Assembly: GCA_934229385.1 (NCBI GenBank)
Contig: CAKQDH010000004.1
Span: forward strand, 38,056-102,055
Length of the DNA: 64,000 nt
From: an uncultured Oenococcus sp.
GTDB taxonomy: Bacteria; Bacillota; Bacilli; Lactobacillales; Lactobacillaceae
Direction: 5' to 3'
Positions 10,117 through 19,381 of this stretch are shown piece after piece. A program made the position numbers and the translations under genes. The notes below the pieces were generated by a model, which was not told where the DNA came from, made no database searches, and saw only the letters and a program-made list of their open reading frames with translations. Position 1 is the first letter of the stretch; each line of letters opens with the position of its first letter.

Positions 10117-11082
10117 TTGAGCCGAAAGCAAAATAAAAAAATAGCAAAAATAGGAAAACGATGGCAAATATTTAAGAAGCAGTTTACTTTTAACAAAACC
10201 AATAAAATAAAAAATAAAAAAAATAATCCATTAGCTAAACTATTTAATTGGATAAAATTATTCCAAAAATATTTTACCTTAGGAGAAGTTACAAGTAATT
10301 CAATAGTTCTTGCTTATTATTTTGTATTTTCCCTAGCTCCTATAATGATAATTCTTGGCAATATTCTTTCAAATATACTTTCTAAAATGCAGTTTAAGAT
10401 TTCTACTTTTATAGCCTACCTACAGCAAATTATACCAAGTGGGTTAGGCATTGAATCCACCATTCGTGATTTTTTAACAAATAGTAATAAAAGCCTTTTC
10501 TCTTTGGGGATTATAACAGCTATTTGGTCTGCCTCTGGAATTGTTTCTACTTTAAGAAGATGTTTAAATAAAATATATAGTTATAACAAACAACCAAACG
10601 GAATTACGAACCGTTTAACGTCTTTCTTTCTAATATTAGGAGCTATTGTATCATTAATTTTTATTTCTCTTTTAATATTCTTTGGTAGAAGTTTAATAGA
10701 CTTTTTTAATATAAATAATATTATTTCCATTCCTTGGATTTCCAATATTTTTCATCAAAAATACATAATTATTTTTATTATTTTATTTATTATATGCTTT
10801 TTGATTTATTTTATTGTTCCTTATAAAAGGCCAAAAGCTAGATATTGTTTAATAGGATCAATTTTTACACCAATAATTTGGCTTTTTTTTACTAATTTTT
10901 TCCAACTTTATCTCCACCTGTTTGGTAATAGATATCAATCCTATCAACTTATAGGAAGTGTTATTATTCTCATGCTTTGGTTCAATATTTCTAGTTTAAT
11001 CTTACTTATCGGGGCAGTTTTAAATTCAACGACAGAAAGTTATTTTAAAAAATATAAATCTTCTCAAAATAAAACAACCTAA
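10117..11082 (+). CDS. yihY: YihY/UPF0761 family integral membrane protein
   Basis: Membrane protein of the YihY (formerly BrkB) family. Its biochemical role is not settled. After a basic, lysine-rich N terminus of about 60 residues there are about six hydrophobic segments, with family features such as SNSIVLAYYFVFSLAPI, the amphipathic stretch IPSGLGIESTIRDFL, and a C-terminal LIGSVIILMLWFNISSLILLIGA. Translation starts at TTG, supported by a strong AGGGAG 8 nt upstream. The stop lies only 5 bp from the stop of the convergent ABC ATPase, so terminators must lie inside the neighbouring genes. Confidence 0.85.
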   Translation: MSRKQNKKIAKIGKRWQIFKKQFTFNKTNKIKNKKNNPLAKLFNWIKLFQKYFTLGEVTSNSIVLAYYFVFSLAPIMIILGNILSNILSKMQFKISTFIAYLQQIIPSGLGIESTIRDFLTNSNKSLFSLGIITAIWSASGIVSTLRRCLNKIYSYNKQPNGITNRLTSFFLILGAIVSLIFISLLIFFGRSLIDFFNINNIISIPWISNIFHQKYIIIFIILFIICFLIYFIVPYKRPKARYCLIGSIFTPIIWLFFTNFFQLYLHLFGNRYQSYQLIGSVIILMLWFNISSLILLIGAVLNSTTESYFKKYKSSQNKTT

Positions 11083-11087
11083 TAAAG

Positions 11088-12206
11088 TTAATTTCTAGGA
11101 TTGATATTTAAATTATTTTCAGTGTTAAAATAATATAACTTTTCTTTTGGAATACCAATTTGGTATTCTTTATTTGGTTGTCCTTGGAAATTACCTTGTA
11201 TTTTTATAGATATTTTTTGTTGGGCTAAATTAAATATAGTTTCTGTATCTTCTCCCAAATATTCTGATAGTTCAAATTTTGGTTTAACAATTAAATAATT
11301 CTTTAAATTAAAATTAAACTGTTGGTTTTTTAGGTTATCTATTAAATAAGCATCCTCGGGCCGAAAACCAAAAGCAAAAGTTTTAAAAGTATTAGGGACA
11401 GCTTTCGGTAAAAAAGCATTAAGGTCAATTTTTTGTCGATCATTAAAAAAAAAGCCATCATTTAATTCTCCTCGTAAAATATTCATACTAGGAGATCCTA
11501 TAAATTGGGCAACAAAAATATTTTTTGGATTATTATATAATTCATCAGGAGTACCTATTTGCTGAACCACTCCATCATTTAATAAAAGAATCCTATCACC
11601 TAAAGTCATAGCTTCTGTTTGATCATGAGTAACATATATAGTAGTTACTTTTAAATATTGATGTAACCTAGCTATAACTGTTCTCATATCAACCCTTAAT
11701 TTTGCATCAAGATTAGATAAGGGTTCATCTAATAAAAATAGATTAGGATTTCTCACCATAGCTCTACCCAAAGCTACACGCTGTCTTTGCCCTCCTGAAA
11801 GTTGAGCAGGCCTTCTTTCCAAGTATTCTTTTAAACCTAAAAGATTAGAAGCTCTAGTAATTCTGTTACGAATTTCCTTTTTATTCATTTTTTTTATTTT
11901 TAAATTAAAAGCCATATTATCATAGACATTCATATGAGGATAAAGAGCGTAATCCTGGAAAACCATAGCAATATTTCTCTTTTGCGGAGCAACATCATTA
12001 ATTAATTTTTTTCCTACAAATATTTCACCTGATGTTATGTCTTCTAATCCAGAAATCATTCTTAATAAAGTTGATTTCCCACACCCGGAAGGACCCACAA
12101 TAGTTAGAAACTCTCCATCTTTAACCTTAAAATTTAATTTTTTTAGTGTAGGTTGCTTTGCTTCATTATAGGTTTTTACTAGATTTTTAATTTTGATTTC
12201 TACCAT
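11088..12206 (-). CDS. msmK: Sugar ABC transporter ATP-binding protein (MsmK/UgpC type)
   Basis: Energises a CUT1-type carbohydrate importer from the cytoplasmic face. The 372-residue protein has Walker A GPSGCGKST (38-46), the Q-loop Gln84, signature LSGGQ (136-140), Walker B LFLLDEP (156-162) and the switch His in YVTHDQTEAM, then a C-terminal OB-type regulatory domain (FGFRPEDAYLI). A GGGTGAT ribosome site precedes the ATG. It is divergent from the binding-protein/permease genes, which most likely form its transporter. Such ATPases can serve several sugar transporters, which may explain the separate transcription. Confidence 0.9.
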   Translation of the reverse strand: MVEIKIKNLVKTYNEAKQPTLKKLNFKVKDGEFLTIVGPSGCGKSTLLRMISGLEDITSGEIFVGKKLINDVAPQKRNIAMVFQDYALYPHMNVYDNMAFNLKIKKMNKKEIRNRITRASNLLGLKEYLERRPAQLSGGQRQRVALGRAMVRNPNLFLLDEPLSNLDAKLRVDMRTVIARLHQYLKVTTIYVTHDQTEAMTLGDRILLLNDGVVQQIGTPDELYNNPKNIFVAQFIGSPSMNILRGELNDGFFFNDRQKIDLNAFLPKAVPNTFKTFAFGFRPEDAYLIDNLKNQQFNFNLKNYLIVKPKFELSEYLGEDTETIFNLAQQKISIKIQGNFQGQPNKEYQIGIPKEKLYYFNTENNLNINPRN

Positions 12207-12335
12207 TTAATTATCACCCAAAAATAAAAACTTCATTTTAATTATATAGTATAATTTAAAAAGTCTATAACATTGTAATATATAAGAAGAGAGTCTAATA
12301 TTAAATATATATAATTATGTTCGAAGAATAATATT

Positions 12336-13643
12336 ATGAATAAAAAACAAAAGAATAAAAAATTACTATATATTTTTTTCATTATAATATTTTTTATTAT
12401 TTTGTTCTTTATTTTTGGTAATTTATTTATTAACAAAAAAGTACAAGCTTCTAAAACAGTTAATCTAACCTTTTTTAACCAAAAACCAGAAATTTCTACC
12501 CAGTATCAAGATTTAATTAATTTATATGAAAAAGAGCATCAAAATGTCAATATAAACTTAACAACTGTAGGAAGTGGTAACGGTGCTTCAGCTTTACAAG
12601 CTAAATTTGTATCAGGCGACCCGCCAGATATAGTCATGCTTGGTGGTTTACCAGATATTAGTCGTTATAAAAAACAGCTACTTCCACTTAATGACATGGG
12701 AACACAAAAAAAAGTAATTCCTTCCTTAAAAACAGGTTCTAAATATAAAAATAAAAATTATGGAATTCCAGTAGATCTAGAAGGATATGGTTGGGCTTAT
12801 AACAAAAAAGTTTTCCGAAAGGCTAATATTAATCCAAATAAAATTAAAGACTTTAACGACTTTAAAAAAACAGTAACTAAGCTAAACGATCAAAAAAGGA
12901 AACTCAATTTATCAGGTGTCTTTGGTTTTGATGGTGCTTCAATTAATACGCCGGCTTCTTTTATGGCTCAGTTTTGGTCTCAACCCTTCAAAAACAATTT
13001 ATATAAGGCTTATACAAATAAACGTTTAAAATTTTATAATGAAAAAAAGACTATAAAGTACTTAAATCTAGTAAGACAATATAATGTTAAGCCGATTTTA
13101 TCAGTAGAATATGATCCGGCTATTAGTGATTTACTATATAATGGAAAAGTTGCTATGATACCTCAAGGAAACTGGGTAATTGCTCCACTTGCAGAATCTA
13201 AAAAAAGTTTTCCTAAAAAAAACTTAGGAATGTTGCCTTTTTATGTTAAAGAAAAACCACATCTTTTAACTGGCTCTAGCTGGTACTATGGGGTTACAAA
13301 AACAGATCCTTTAAGAGAAAAAGCTGCCAAAAAATTTATAAATTGGATATTTAGTTCACCAAAAAGCCAAAAAATTATGGTACAACAAATGAAATTAGTT
13401 CCAGCTATTAAAAATTTTCCCTTAAAAAAATTACAAGACCCAGTTTCTAAACAAGTTTATAGAGATGGCATAAGTAAACATAATATTGAACCAATTCATA
13501 AAGAATTTCCAAATGGCTTTACCCAAGAAACATTGACGCCAAACATCCAAAAATATTTTGTACATAAAATATCATGGTCAAAACTTAAAAAGGATACCCG
13601 CCAGCAATATTACAAATTAAGAGACGTTCAGGAGAATAAATAA
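12336..13643 (+). CDS. Extracellular sugar-binding protein of ABC transporter
   Basis: Periplasmic-binding-protein fold (family 1, UgpB/MalE-like), about 435 residues. It captures an oligosaccharide or glycerol-phosphate-type ligand outside the cell. After a basic start there is a 23-residue hydrophobic segment (about 10-32), and then INKKVQASKT. Unlike most Gram-positive binding proteins there is no lipobox cysteine, so it is either cleaved after VQA or stays anchored by its N-terminal helix. The core has the typical FVSGDPPDIVMLGG and VAMIPQGNWV segments. The permease start overlaps its stop by one base (TAATG). Ligand unknown. Confidence 0.85.
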   Translation: MNKKQKNKKLLYIFFIIIFFIILFFIFGNLFINKKVQASKTVNLTFFNQKPEISTQYQDLINLYEKEHQNVNINLTTVGSGNGASALQAKFVSGDPPDIVMLGGLPDISRYKKQLLPLNDMGTQKKVIPSLKTGSKYKNKNYGIPVDLEGYGWAYNKKVFRKANINPNKIKDFNDFKKTVTKLNDQKRKLNLSGVFGFDGASINTPASFMAQFWSQPFKNNLYKAYTNKRLKFYNEKKTIKYLNLVRQYNVKPILSVEYDPAISDLLYNGKVAMIPQGNWVIAPLAESKKSFPKKNLGMLPFYVKEKPHLLTGSSWYYGVTKTDPLREKAAKKFINWIFSSPKSQKIMVQQMKLVPAIKNFPLKKLQDPVSKQVYRDGISKHNIEPIHKEFPNGFTQETLTPNIQKYFVHKISWSKLKKDTRQQYYKLRDVQENK

Positions 13644-14497
13644 TGTTTAAAAAAAAGAGGTATTTTTGGATATTTTCATTACCTGCAGTTATTTTTTTAT
13701 TGTTAATAATGATAATTCCTTTTATTGTAGGAATTTTTTATTCTTTTACTAATTCTAATGGTTTAACTTTTTCGTGGGTAGGATTTAAAAATTTCGGTTT
13801 ATTATTACACGATCAAAATTTTATTCAAAGTTTCTTAATTACAGTAGCTTTTTCTTTGCTATCCGTTATTGGAATAAATATAATTGCTTTAGGTTTTTCT
13901 TTACTAGTAACTAGAAAAGATAACCAACTTAATAGAATTTTACGTACCATTTTCTTTGTCCCGAATTTAATAGGAGGAATCTTACTAGGATTTATATGGC
14001 AGTTTATTTTTACTCGAGTTTTTGCAGCTTTTGGTAGTTTACTAAATTTAAACTTCTTAAAGGGTTGGTTAAGCTCGTCAACTACAGGACTTTGGGGGTT
14101 AGTAATTCTCTTCTGGTGGCAAATGAGTGGATATATAATGTTGGTCTTCATTTCATTTCTAAATTCTATTCCTAAAAACACTATCGAATCTGCTCAATTA
14201 GATGGGGCAAATGATTGGCAAATTTTTTGGCATATCAAAGTTCCTCAATTAGCTCCTGCTTTTACTATAAGTTTGTTTTTAACTTTAGCTAATTCTTTTA
14301 AACTTTATGAACAGAATTTAGCCTTAACAAATGGGGGGCCTTACCGTTCAACCGAAATGATTTCAATGAGTATTTATAATAATGCTTTTATTAATTATCA
14401 ACAAGGATACGCTCAAGCAGAAGGAATTTTTCTCTTTATTTTTGTAGCTTTACTAACTTTTGTTCAACTCTATTTCTCTAGAAAGAATGAGGCGTGA
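13643..14497 (+). CDS. Sugar ABC transporter permease, MalF/UgpA type
   Basis: First inner-membrane permease of the CUT1 transporter. The 284-residue protein has six predicted membrane segments and the EAA-type cytoplasmic loop (ESAQLDGANDWQIFWHIKVPQ) that docks onto the ATPase. The start overlaps the stop of the binding-protein gene by 1 nt, indicating translational coupling. It is in an operon with the second permease. Confidence 0.9.
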   Translation: MFKKKRYFWIFSLPAVIFLLLIMIIPFIVGIFYSFTNSNGLTFSWVGFKNFGLLLHDQNFIQSFLITVAFSLLSVIGINIIALGFSLLVTRKDNQLNRILRTIFFVPNLIGGILLGFIWQFIFTRVFAAFGSLLNLNFLKGWLSSSTTGLWGLVILFWWQMSGYIMLVFISFLNSIPKNTIESAQLDGANDWQIFWHIKVPQLAPAFTISLFLTLANSFKLYEQNLALTNGGPYRSTEMISMSIYNNAFINYQQGYAQAEGIFLFIFVALLTFVQLYFSRKNEA

Positions 14498-14499
14498 AA

Positions 14500-15315
14500 A
14501 TGAAAAAAAGGCCTATTCGATTTTTAATAATTTTAATTAGTATTTTCTTAGGTTTTATTTGGGTTTACCCCTTTATAATCATTTTAATAAATTCATTAAA
14601 AGGACGAGCGGCTATTTTTAAAAGTCCCCTAAACATTTCCCAAATCACCTTTAAAAATTATCCTAATGCATTTAAGGGTTTAGATTTTATTTCTAGTTTT
14701 GCTAACTCGTTAATTGTTACTGTAGCAAGCGTAATTTTAGTTACATTTATTTCCGCTATTGCAGCTTATGCTCTAGCCCGAGTTAAAAGCAAATCAAGTT
14801 CCATAATCTATTATTTATGTGCCGGCACCATGCTAATACCCTTTCAATCCATCATGATACCTTTAATAACCCTTTTTGGTAAAATTAATTTCTTAAATCG
14901 GCTTAGTTTGGTCTTTATAAATACGGGCCTTTCTATAAGCCTTTCAGTTATTTTATATTATGGGGCCTTTCTTGGAGTTCCCAAAACTATGGATGAGGCC
15001 GCAATTTTAGACGGTGCTAGTCCGTTCAAAGCTTTTTTTAGAATTATTTTCCCAGCTGTTGGCTCAATGACAGGAACAGTAGTTATTCTGAATGCTATGA
15101 AATTTTGGAATGATTATTTGTTACCTTCTTTAGTAGTAAATAAAGAAGGTATGTATACTTTACCATTAAAAATGTATTCATTTTTTGGACAAACAAATAC
15201 CCAGTGGCAATTGGCATTAGCAGGGCTTGTACTATCTATTATTCCAATTATTATATTATTTCTTCTATTACAAAAACAAATTATGCAAAGCAATATAGAA
15301 GGGGCTATTAAATAA
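14500..15315 (+). CDS. Sugar ABC transporter permease, MalG/UgpE type
   Basis: Second permease of the CUT1 transporter, 271 residues, six membrane segments, with the EAA loop EAAILDGASPFKAFFRIIFP. The ATG at 14500 is chosen because GAGG lies 8 nt upstream. An in-frame GTG at 14494, overlapping the previous stop, is possible but lies too close to that site. No glycosidase or regulator gene follows, so the substrate cannot be inferred from neighbours. Confidence 0.9.
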   Translation: MKKRPIRFLIILISIFLGFIWVYPFIIILINSLKGRAAIFKSPLNISQITFKNYPNAFKGLDFISSFANSLIVTVASVILVTFISAIAAYALARVKSKSSSIIYYLCAGTMLIPFQSIMIPLITLFGKINFLNRLSLVFINTGLSISLSVILYYGAFLGVPKTMDEAAILDGASPFKAFFRIIFPAVGSMTGTVVILNAMKFWNDYLLPSLVVNKEGMYTLPLKMYSFFGQTNTQWQLALAGLVLSIIPIIILFLLLQKQIMQSNIEGAIK

Positions 15316-15571
15316 TTTTTAGCTTAAAAAATTAACAAAAATTTGTCTTGAAAAACAATCCACATTAAAATAGGGAAAAAGGTTTTTTACACTAATATAA
15401 TATTAAATAAAAATTCAAGTTATAAAAAATCTGGTTATAGATTATCAATAAACTTATTCTATTTGAATAATAATGTATGTTTAATTATTTTTAAAAATAA
15501 AGTATGTAAAATCAAACTAAACCTAAAAAAGTTATTTTTAAATAAGTTAATAGATATAAACTAATAAAAAA

Positions 15572-16039
15572 ATGAAACTATTTAAAAAAAAATCAATTAA
15601 AAAGACTAACAAAATAGCTATTAATTTGTCTAAACTTTTACACGCCGGTGACTTAATTTTATTATGCGGAAGTTTAGGAAGCGGAAAAACAACTTTTATT
15701 CGCCAATTAGTATATGCTTTAAGCAACGACAAAAAATTTCTTGTAAATTCGCCAACATTTACTATTTTACAAGAATATCATGGCCATGGTTTACCTTTTC
15801 CTATATATCATTTTGACGCTTACCGTTTAAAAGAAATTGGTTCTTCTGAACAAGGGTTTGAAGATTATATAAATACAGATGGTCTAACTTTAATAGAATG
15901 GCCTGAATTTATGAAAGAAATTCTTCCTAAAGACTATTTAGCGATTAAATTTATATATGACGGAAAATTTCGCGATATCAAAATTTCTGCTTTGGGAAAA
16001 CATTATTCCAACATTCTTAATAATTTATTTAAAAATTAA
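15572..16039 (+). CDS. tsaE: tRNA threonylcarbamoyladenosine biosynthesis ATPase TsaE
   Basis: ATPase partner of TsaB-TsaD in making t6A at position 37 of ANN-decoding tRNAs. The 155-residue protein has Walker A GSLGSGKT (33-40), the SPTF switch-like motif, HFDAYRL and IEWPE, all family hallmarks. The earlier pathway enzyme Sua5/TsaC is encoded at 40.6 kb. The ATG follows an AT-rich stretch (TATAAACT about 10 nt upstream) with no clear Shine-Dalgarno sequence. Confidence 0.93.
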   Translation: MKLFKKKSIKKTNKIAINLSKLLHAGDLILLCGSLGSGKTTFIRQLVYALSNDKKFLVNSPTFTILQEYHGHGLPFPIYHFDAYRLKEIGSSEQGFEDYINTDGLTLIEWPEFMKEILPKDYLAIKFIYDGKFRDIKISALGKHYSNILNNLFKN

Positions 16040-16256
16040 TTTGAATTAAAAAATATTAAAATAAAGTATTTAAATTTAATAAGCGATCCGTTAATCAATT
16101 TTTTCTATAAAATTTGAGGTATCAAAAGGATTTAAATTTTTATTTTTAATTCAATTAACCATAATTAATTAATTATGGTTTAATAGTGATGAACAAAAAA
16201 TAGTTAATTTTAAATTCAACTTGTTTAATAAAATATTTGATTAAAAGGAGATAAAA

Positions 16257-16421
16257 ATGGCAAAAAAGAAACGTGAAAAATTTCAAACAATCCGAAACAC
16301 TAATTTTAATGAAGAAGACAAAGTAATTGACAATCTTTTTGCAAAAATAAAAAAACAAGAAGCCAACAAAGATAACAAAAAAGAAGACAATAAAGAAGAC
16401 AAAAAAATCAGGAATATATAA
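16257..16421 (+). CDS. Small basic/charged protein of unknown function (54 residues)
   Basis: A short open frame with a very strong AAAAGGAG site 6-7 nt before its ATG and a terminator directly after its stop, so it looks like a real gene. The product begins MAKKKREKFQTIRNTNFNEE and ends in a low-complexity Lys/Asp/Glu/Asn tail (KKEDNKEDKK), likely disordered. I do not recognise the family. It sits between tsaE and the convergent exonuclease III gene. A 61-codon antisense frame covering it has no ribosome site and is ignored. Confidence 0.7.
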   Translation: MAKKKREKFQTIRNTNFNEEDKVIDNLFAKIKKQEANKDNKKEDNKEDKKIRNI

Positions 16422-16423
16422 AT

Positions 16424-16460
16424 AAAACTTTGTAATAATTTGTAAAGTTTTTTATTTTAT
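16424..16460 (+). terminator. Intrinsic terminator after the 54-codon gene
   Basis: AAAACTTT (16424-16431) and AAAGTTTT (16444-16451) pair perfectly around a 12-nt loop and are followed by a T-rich tail. It lies between convergent genes and may act mainly on the plus strand. Confidence 0.55.
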
Positions 16461-16463
16461 TTC

Positions 16464-17285
16464 CTATTTAGTTTCCAGATAAATAGGACAATGATCGGCT
16501 CTTTGACCTGTGTCTATCATACCGGTTTTTGAAATTAACCCTTTTGCTTTTTTATTTATTAGAAAATAATCTACTCTCCAACCAGAATTATTTCTTTTAG
16601 CTAGTTTACTTCTTTGGCTCCAATATGTATAAGTTATTTGCTTGGGATGTTGAAGACGCCAAGTATCAACAAAACCACTATTTAACAAATTGGTAAAACT
16701 TTGTCTTTCCTGATCAGTAAAATCAGCCGAATGCCGATTTTCTCTAGGGTGCTTTAAATCAATTTCTTCATGAGCAACATTTAAATCTCCAGAAAAAATA
16801 ACCATTTTTTTCTTTGCCAATTTAGAAACTAATTTTTTTAAATTACTATCCCAAATATTTCTTAAGGGCAATCTTTTTAATTCCGCACCAGAATTTGGAG
16901 AATAGATATTAAGTAGAAAAAATGTTTTATACTCTAAAATTATTATTCTTCCTTCATCATTTATTGTATTAGTTGTTTTTATTACAATTGGTTTATAAAA
17001 ATTAATCGGTTTATGTTTAGTTAAAGTTAAAACGCCAGCGTAGCCCTTCCTTGCCGGAGGAACACTACTTTTTAAAAACCTTAAATAATTAGGAAATAAT
17101 TCTTCTAATATATCATCTTGTTTGCTCGTTAGACCCTTTTGAGAAAGCTTGGTTTCTTGAATGGAAAAAAAGTCCGGTTGTTGTCTAGCGATTTCAGATA
17201 AAGTATTAAAAGTCATCTTTCCTCTTCTGGACTTATGTTCAACTGCCGCATTTAAACTATCAATATTCCACGAAATAAATATCAT
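16464..17285 (-). CDS. exoA: Exodeoxyribonuclease III / AP endonuclease
   Basis: Base-excision-repair enzyme that cuts 5' to abasic sites and trims 3' ends. The 273-residue protein contains ISWNIDSLNA, the metal-binding Glu in SIQETKL, GDLNVAHEEID, DYFLIN and the catalytic Asp-His in RADHCPI, all xth-family motifs. A TATAAT hexamer lies 11 nt upstream of the ATG, leaving a leader of only a few nucleotides and no Shine-Dalgarno sequence. It is divergent from murB. Confidence 0.94.
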   Translation of the reverse strand: MIFISWNIDSLNAAVEHKSRRGKMTFNTLSEIARQQPDFFSIQETKLSQKGLTSKQDDILEELFPNYLRFLKSSVPPARKGYAGVLTLTKHKPINFYKPIVIKTTNTINDEGRIIILEYKTFFLLNIYSPNSGAELKRLPLRNIWDSNLKKLVSKLAKKKMVIFSGDLNVAHEEIDLKHPRENRHSADFTDQERQSFTNLLNSGFVDTWRLQHPKQITYTYWSQRSKLAKRNNSGWRVDYFLINKKAKGLISKTGMIDTGQRADHCPIYLETK

Positions 17286-17349
17286 ACTAATTTTTAATTA
17301 TATCAAAGTTTTATTAAAAAATATTTTTATAGGAAGTAGATGTTAAGAT

Positions 17350-18282
17350 TTGATTATTGACCCTTTTTTAAAACAATTACCCAATAATATAGAAATTTAC
17401 AAAAATAAATCTCTTAGTGATTTTACTTTTAACCAGACAGGAGGAAAAGCAGAATATTTAGCTTTCCCAAAAAGCTCCAAAGAATTTGGTGAATTAATAA
17501 AAATAGCAAATAATAAAAAAATTTTAATACACGTTTTTGGTCAATTAACAAATCTATTAATTTCAGATTTTGGAATTAAGGGATTAATAATTATTACAGA
17601 AAAAATGAACCATATAAGTAGAAATAATAATTATATCGTTGCAGATACAGGAATTGCAATGTTATCAGTATCAGAATTTGCTTTAGAAAACCATCTTAGT
17701 GGTTTAGAATGGGCAGCTGGCTTACCAGGTTCAGTTGGAGGAGCAGTTTACATGAATGCCGGTGCCTATGGGGGAAATACATCGGAAACTTTGCAGGAAA
17801 TTATTGCCTTTAATAATTCCGGAAATAAAATTTATCTGAAGAAGAAAGACCTCAGTTTTTCTTATCGTAATTCTACAATTAAAAAAAATAATTATTATAT
17901 TGTTCAAGCAAAATTTAAATTAAAAAGAGAAGGCTATAAAAAAATTCGTTCTTTAATGGATAATTTTAATTTACGCAGAATATGTAAACAACCATTAAAT
18001 TTGCCATCAAATGGTTCAGTTTTTAAACGCCCTCCCGGTCTTTATGCTGGCAAATTAATTTCAAATGCGGGGCTTCAAGGTATTTGTATTGGAGGGGCAC
18101 AATTGTCAACTAAGCATGCTAATTTTATCGTTAATATTAATAAAGCTAAAAGCGATGATTATCTTAAAATAATTTCTTTAGTTAAAAATACTATTAAAAA
18201 TGATTTTGGTATAAATATGCATTTAGAAATAGAAATTATTGGAGAGGGGATTAAACGCTATTCTAATGAACTAATAAATTAG
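17350..18282 (+). CDS. murB: UDP-N-acetylenolpyruvoylglucosamine reductase
   Basis: FAD/NADPH enzyme that makes UDP-N-acetylmuramic acid in peptidoglycan precursor synthesis. The 310-residue protein has an FAD-binding region (GWAAGLPGSVGGAVYMNAGAYG type, around 135-155), SYRNS, and the proton-donor serine in SNGSVFKRPP. Translation starts at TTG after an AGGAAG site. A nearer ATG at 17340 is out of frame and runs only 6 codons. A 7-bp inverted repeat downstream (18346-18382) may help termination. Confidence 0.95.
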   Translation: MIIDPFLKQLPNNIEIYKNKSLSDFTFNQTGGKAEYLAFPKSSKEFGELIKIANNKKILIHVFGQLTNLLISDFGIKGLIIITEKMNHISRNNNYIVADTGIAMLSVSEFALENHLSGLEWAAGLPGSVGGAVYMNAGAYGGNTSETLQEIIAFNNSGNKIYLKKKDLSFSYRNSTIKKNNYYIVQAKFKLKREGYKKIRSLMDNFNLRRICKQPLNLPSNGSVFKRPPGLYAGKLISNAGLQGICIGGAQLSTKHANFIVNINKAKSDDYLKIISLVKNTIKNDFGINMHLEIEIIGEGIKRYSNELIN

Positions 18283-18345
18283 TTTACCCTCATTAAAATA
18301 ATTTAAATATTTACAAAAATACCCCTATTTAATATTTATTTTTAA

Positions 18346-18382
18346 ACTAACCTAGTTACATTAAATATAACCTATGGTTAGT
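18346..18382. repeat. Inverted repeat ACTAACC/GGTTAGT between murB and cdaA
   Basis: ACTAACC (18346-18352) pairs with GGTTAGT (18376-18382). A second TAACC at 18369-18373 can pair with the same GGTTA, giving two alternative hairpins. There is no T run. It may be a terminator remnant or an operator; the function is unclear. Confidence 0.35.
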
Positions 18383-18506
18383 AATATTAAAATTGATTTA
18401 AATCGCTCAAAAATTAATAACTTTAAATTATAACAATTTCCTAAAAATAAGTAATATAAAAGATTATAAATAATAAGTTATAAAAAATAAGTTATACTAA
18501 AAATAA

Positions 18507-19370
18507 ATGAATATTTTTCACATTTTTACAGTTGCTAATTTAGAACATTTAATAGATATTTTTATCATTTGGTTTGTTTTTTACAAAATTGCCAATTGGG
18601 TCCGAGGCACACGAGCTAGTCAATTATTAAGAGGAATTGTCTTACTTATTTTACTGCGTATATTAGCTTGGGCTACTCGTTTAGAAGCAATTGGATGGCT
18701 ATTAGATCAAGTCATTAATTGGGGACCTATTGCTTTAATTGTAATATTTCAGCAGGAAATTAGAAGAGCTTTAGAAAATATAGGAACCAAATATTTTTTC
18801 GAACCTTCACAACCTTCTGTACCTTCAGAAGAAATCCTTATGACCGCTTTAGATCAGGCTTTACCTTATCTTTCTAGAAGGAGAATTGGTGCTTTAATCG
18901 CTATTGAACAAAAGACAAGTTTAGCTGATATTATTCAAACTGGGATTTCTATTAATGCACGAGTCAGTTCAGCATTATTAATTAATACTTTTATACCAAA
19001 TACTCCTTTACATGATGGGGCTGTAATAATAAATGGTGATCATTTAATTTCTGCTACTTCTTATTTACCATTATCAAAAAACCCCGCTACTTCTAAGGAA
19101 TTAGGAACTCGCCATAGAGCAGGATTAGGTTTATCAGAAACTTCCGATGCAATAGTAATTATTGTTTCAGAAGAAACTGGAGAAGTTTCAATTGCTTATA
19201 ATGGTATTTTGCATAGAAATTTAGAACCAGAAAAATATGATCAATTTTTACGTAATATCTTAATTAAGAAAAAAACCAAAAATAATAGTTCAATCTTTAA
19301 AAAAATTTCTTCATGGAGAACTAATAAAAGAAATGTAAACAAAAGAAATAGTAATTCAAATAGGAAATAA
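18507..19370 (+). CDS. cdaA: Diadenylate cyclase CdaA
   Basis: Makes the second messenger c-di-AMP from two ATP at the membrane. The 287-residue protein has three N-terminal membrane helices (to about residue 80), a short linker and a DAC domain with DGA (170-172) and RHR (202-204). The C terminus carries an extra, very basic tail (WRTNKRNVNKRNSNSNRK). TATACT (18493-18498) is 8 nt from the ATG with no Shine-Dalgarno sequence, so the mRNA may be leaderless. cdaR follows after 11 bp. The KimA-like potassium transporter at 27 kb is a plausible c-di-AMP target. Confidence 0.95.
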   Translation: MNIFHIFTVANLEHLIDIFIIWFVFYKIANWVRGTRASQLLRGIVLLILLRILAWATRLEAIGWLLDQVINWGPIALIVIFQQEIRRALENIGTKYFFEPSQPSVPSEEILMTALDQALPYLSRRRIGALIAIEQKTSLADIIQTGISINARVSSALLINTFIPNTPLHDGAVIINGDHLISATSYLPLSKNPATSKELGTRHRAGLGLSETSDAIVIIVSEETGEVSIAYNGILHRNLEPEKYDQFLRNILIKKKTKNNSSIFKKISSWRTNKRNVNKRNSNSNRK

Positions 19371-19381
19371 AAATACAATCA

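Noticed and set aside
12242..12436. 64-codon minus-strand frame over the start of the sugar-binding protein
   Set aside because: It is Ile/Asn/Phe-rich, antisense to the signal segment and covers the divergent promoters; no ribosome site.
13825..14181. 118-codon minus-strand open frame inside the first permease gene
   Set aside because: It is antisense to a clear membrane permease with six segments and has no ribosome site or recognisable motif.
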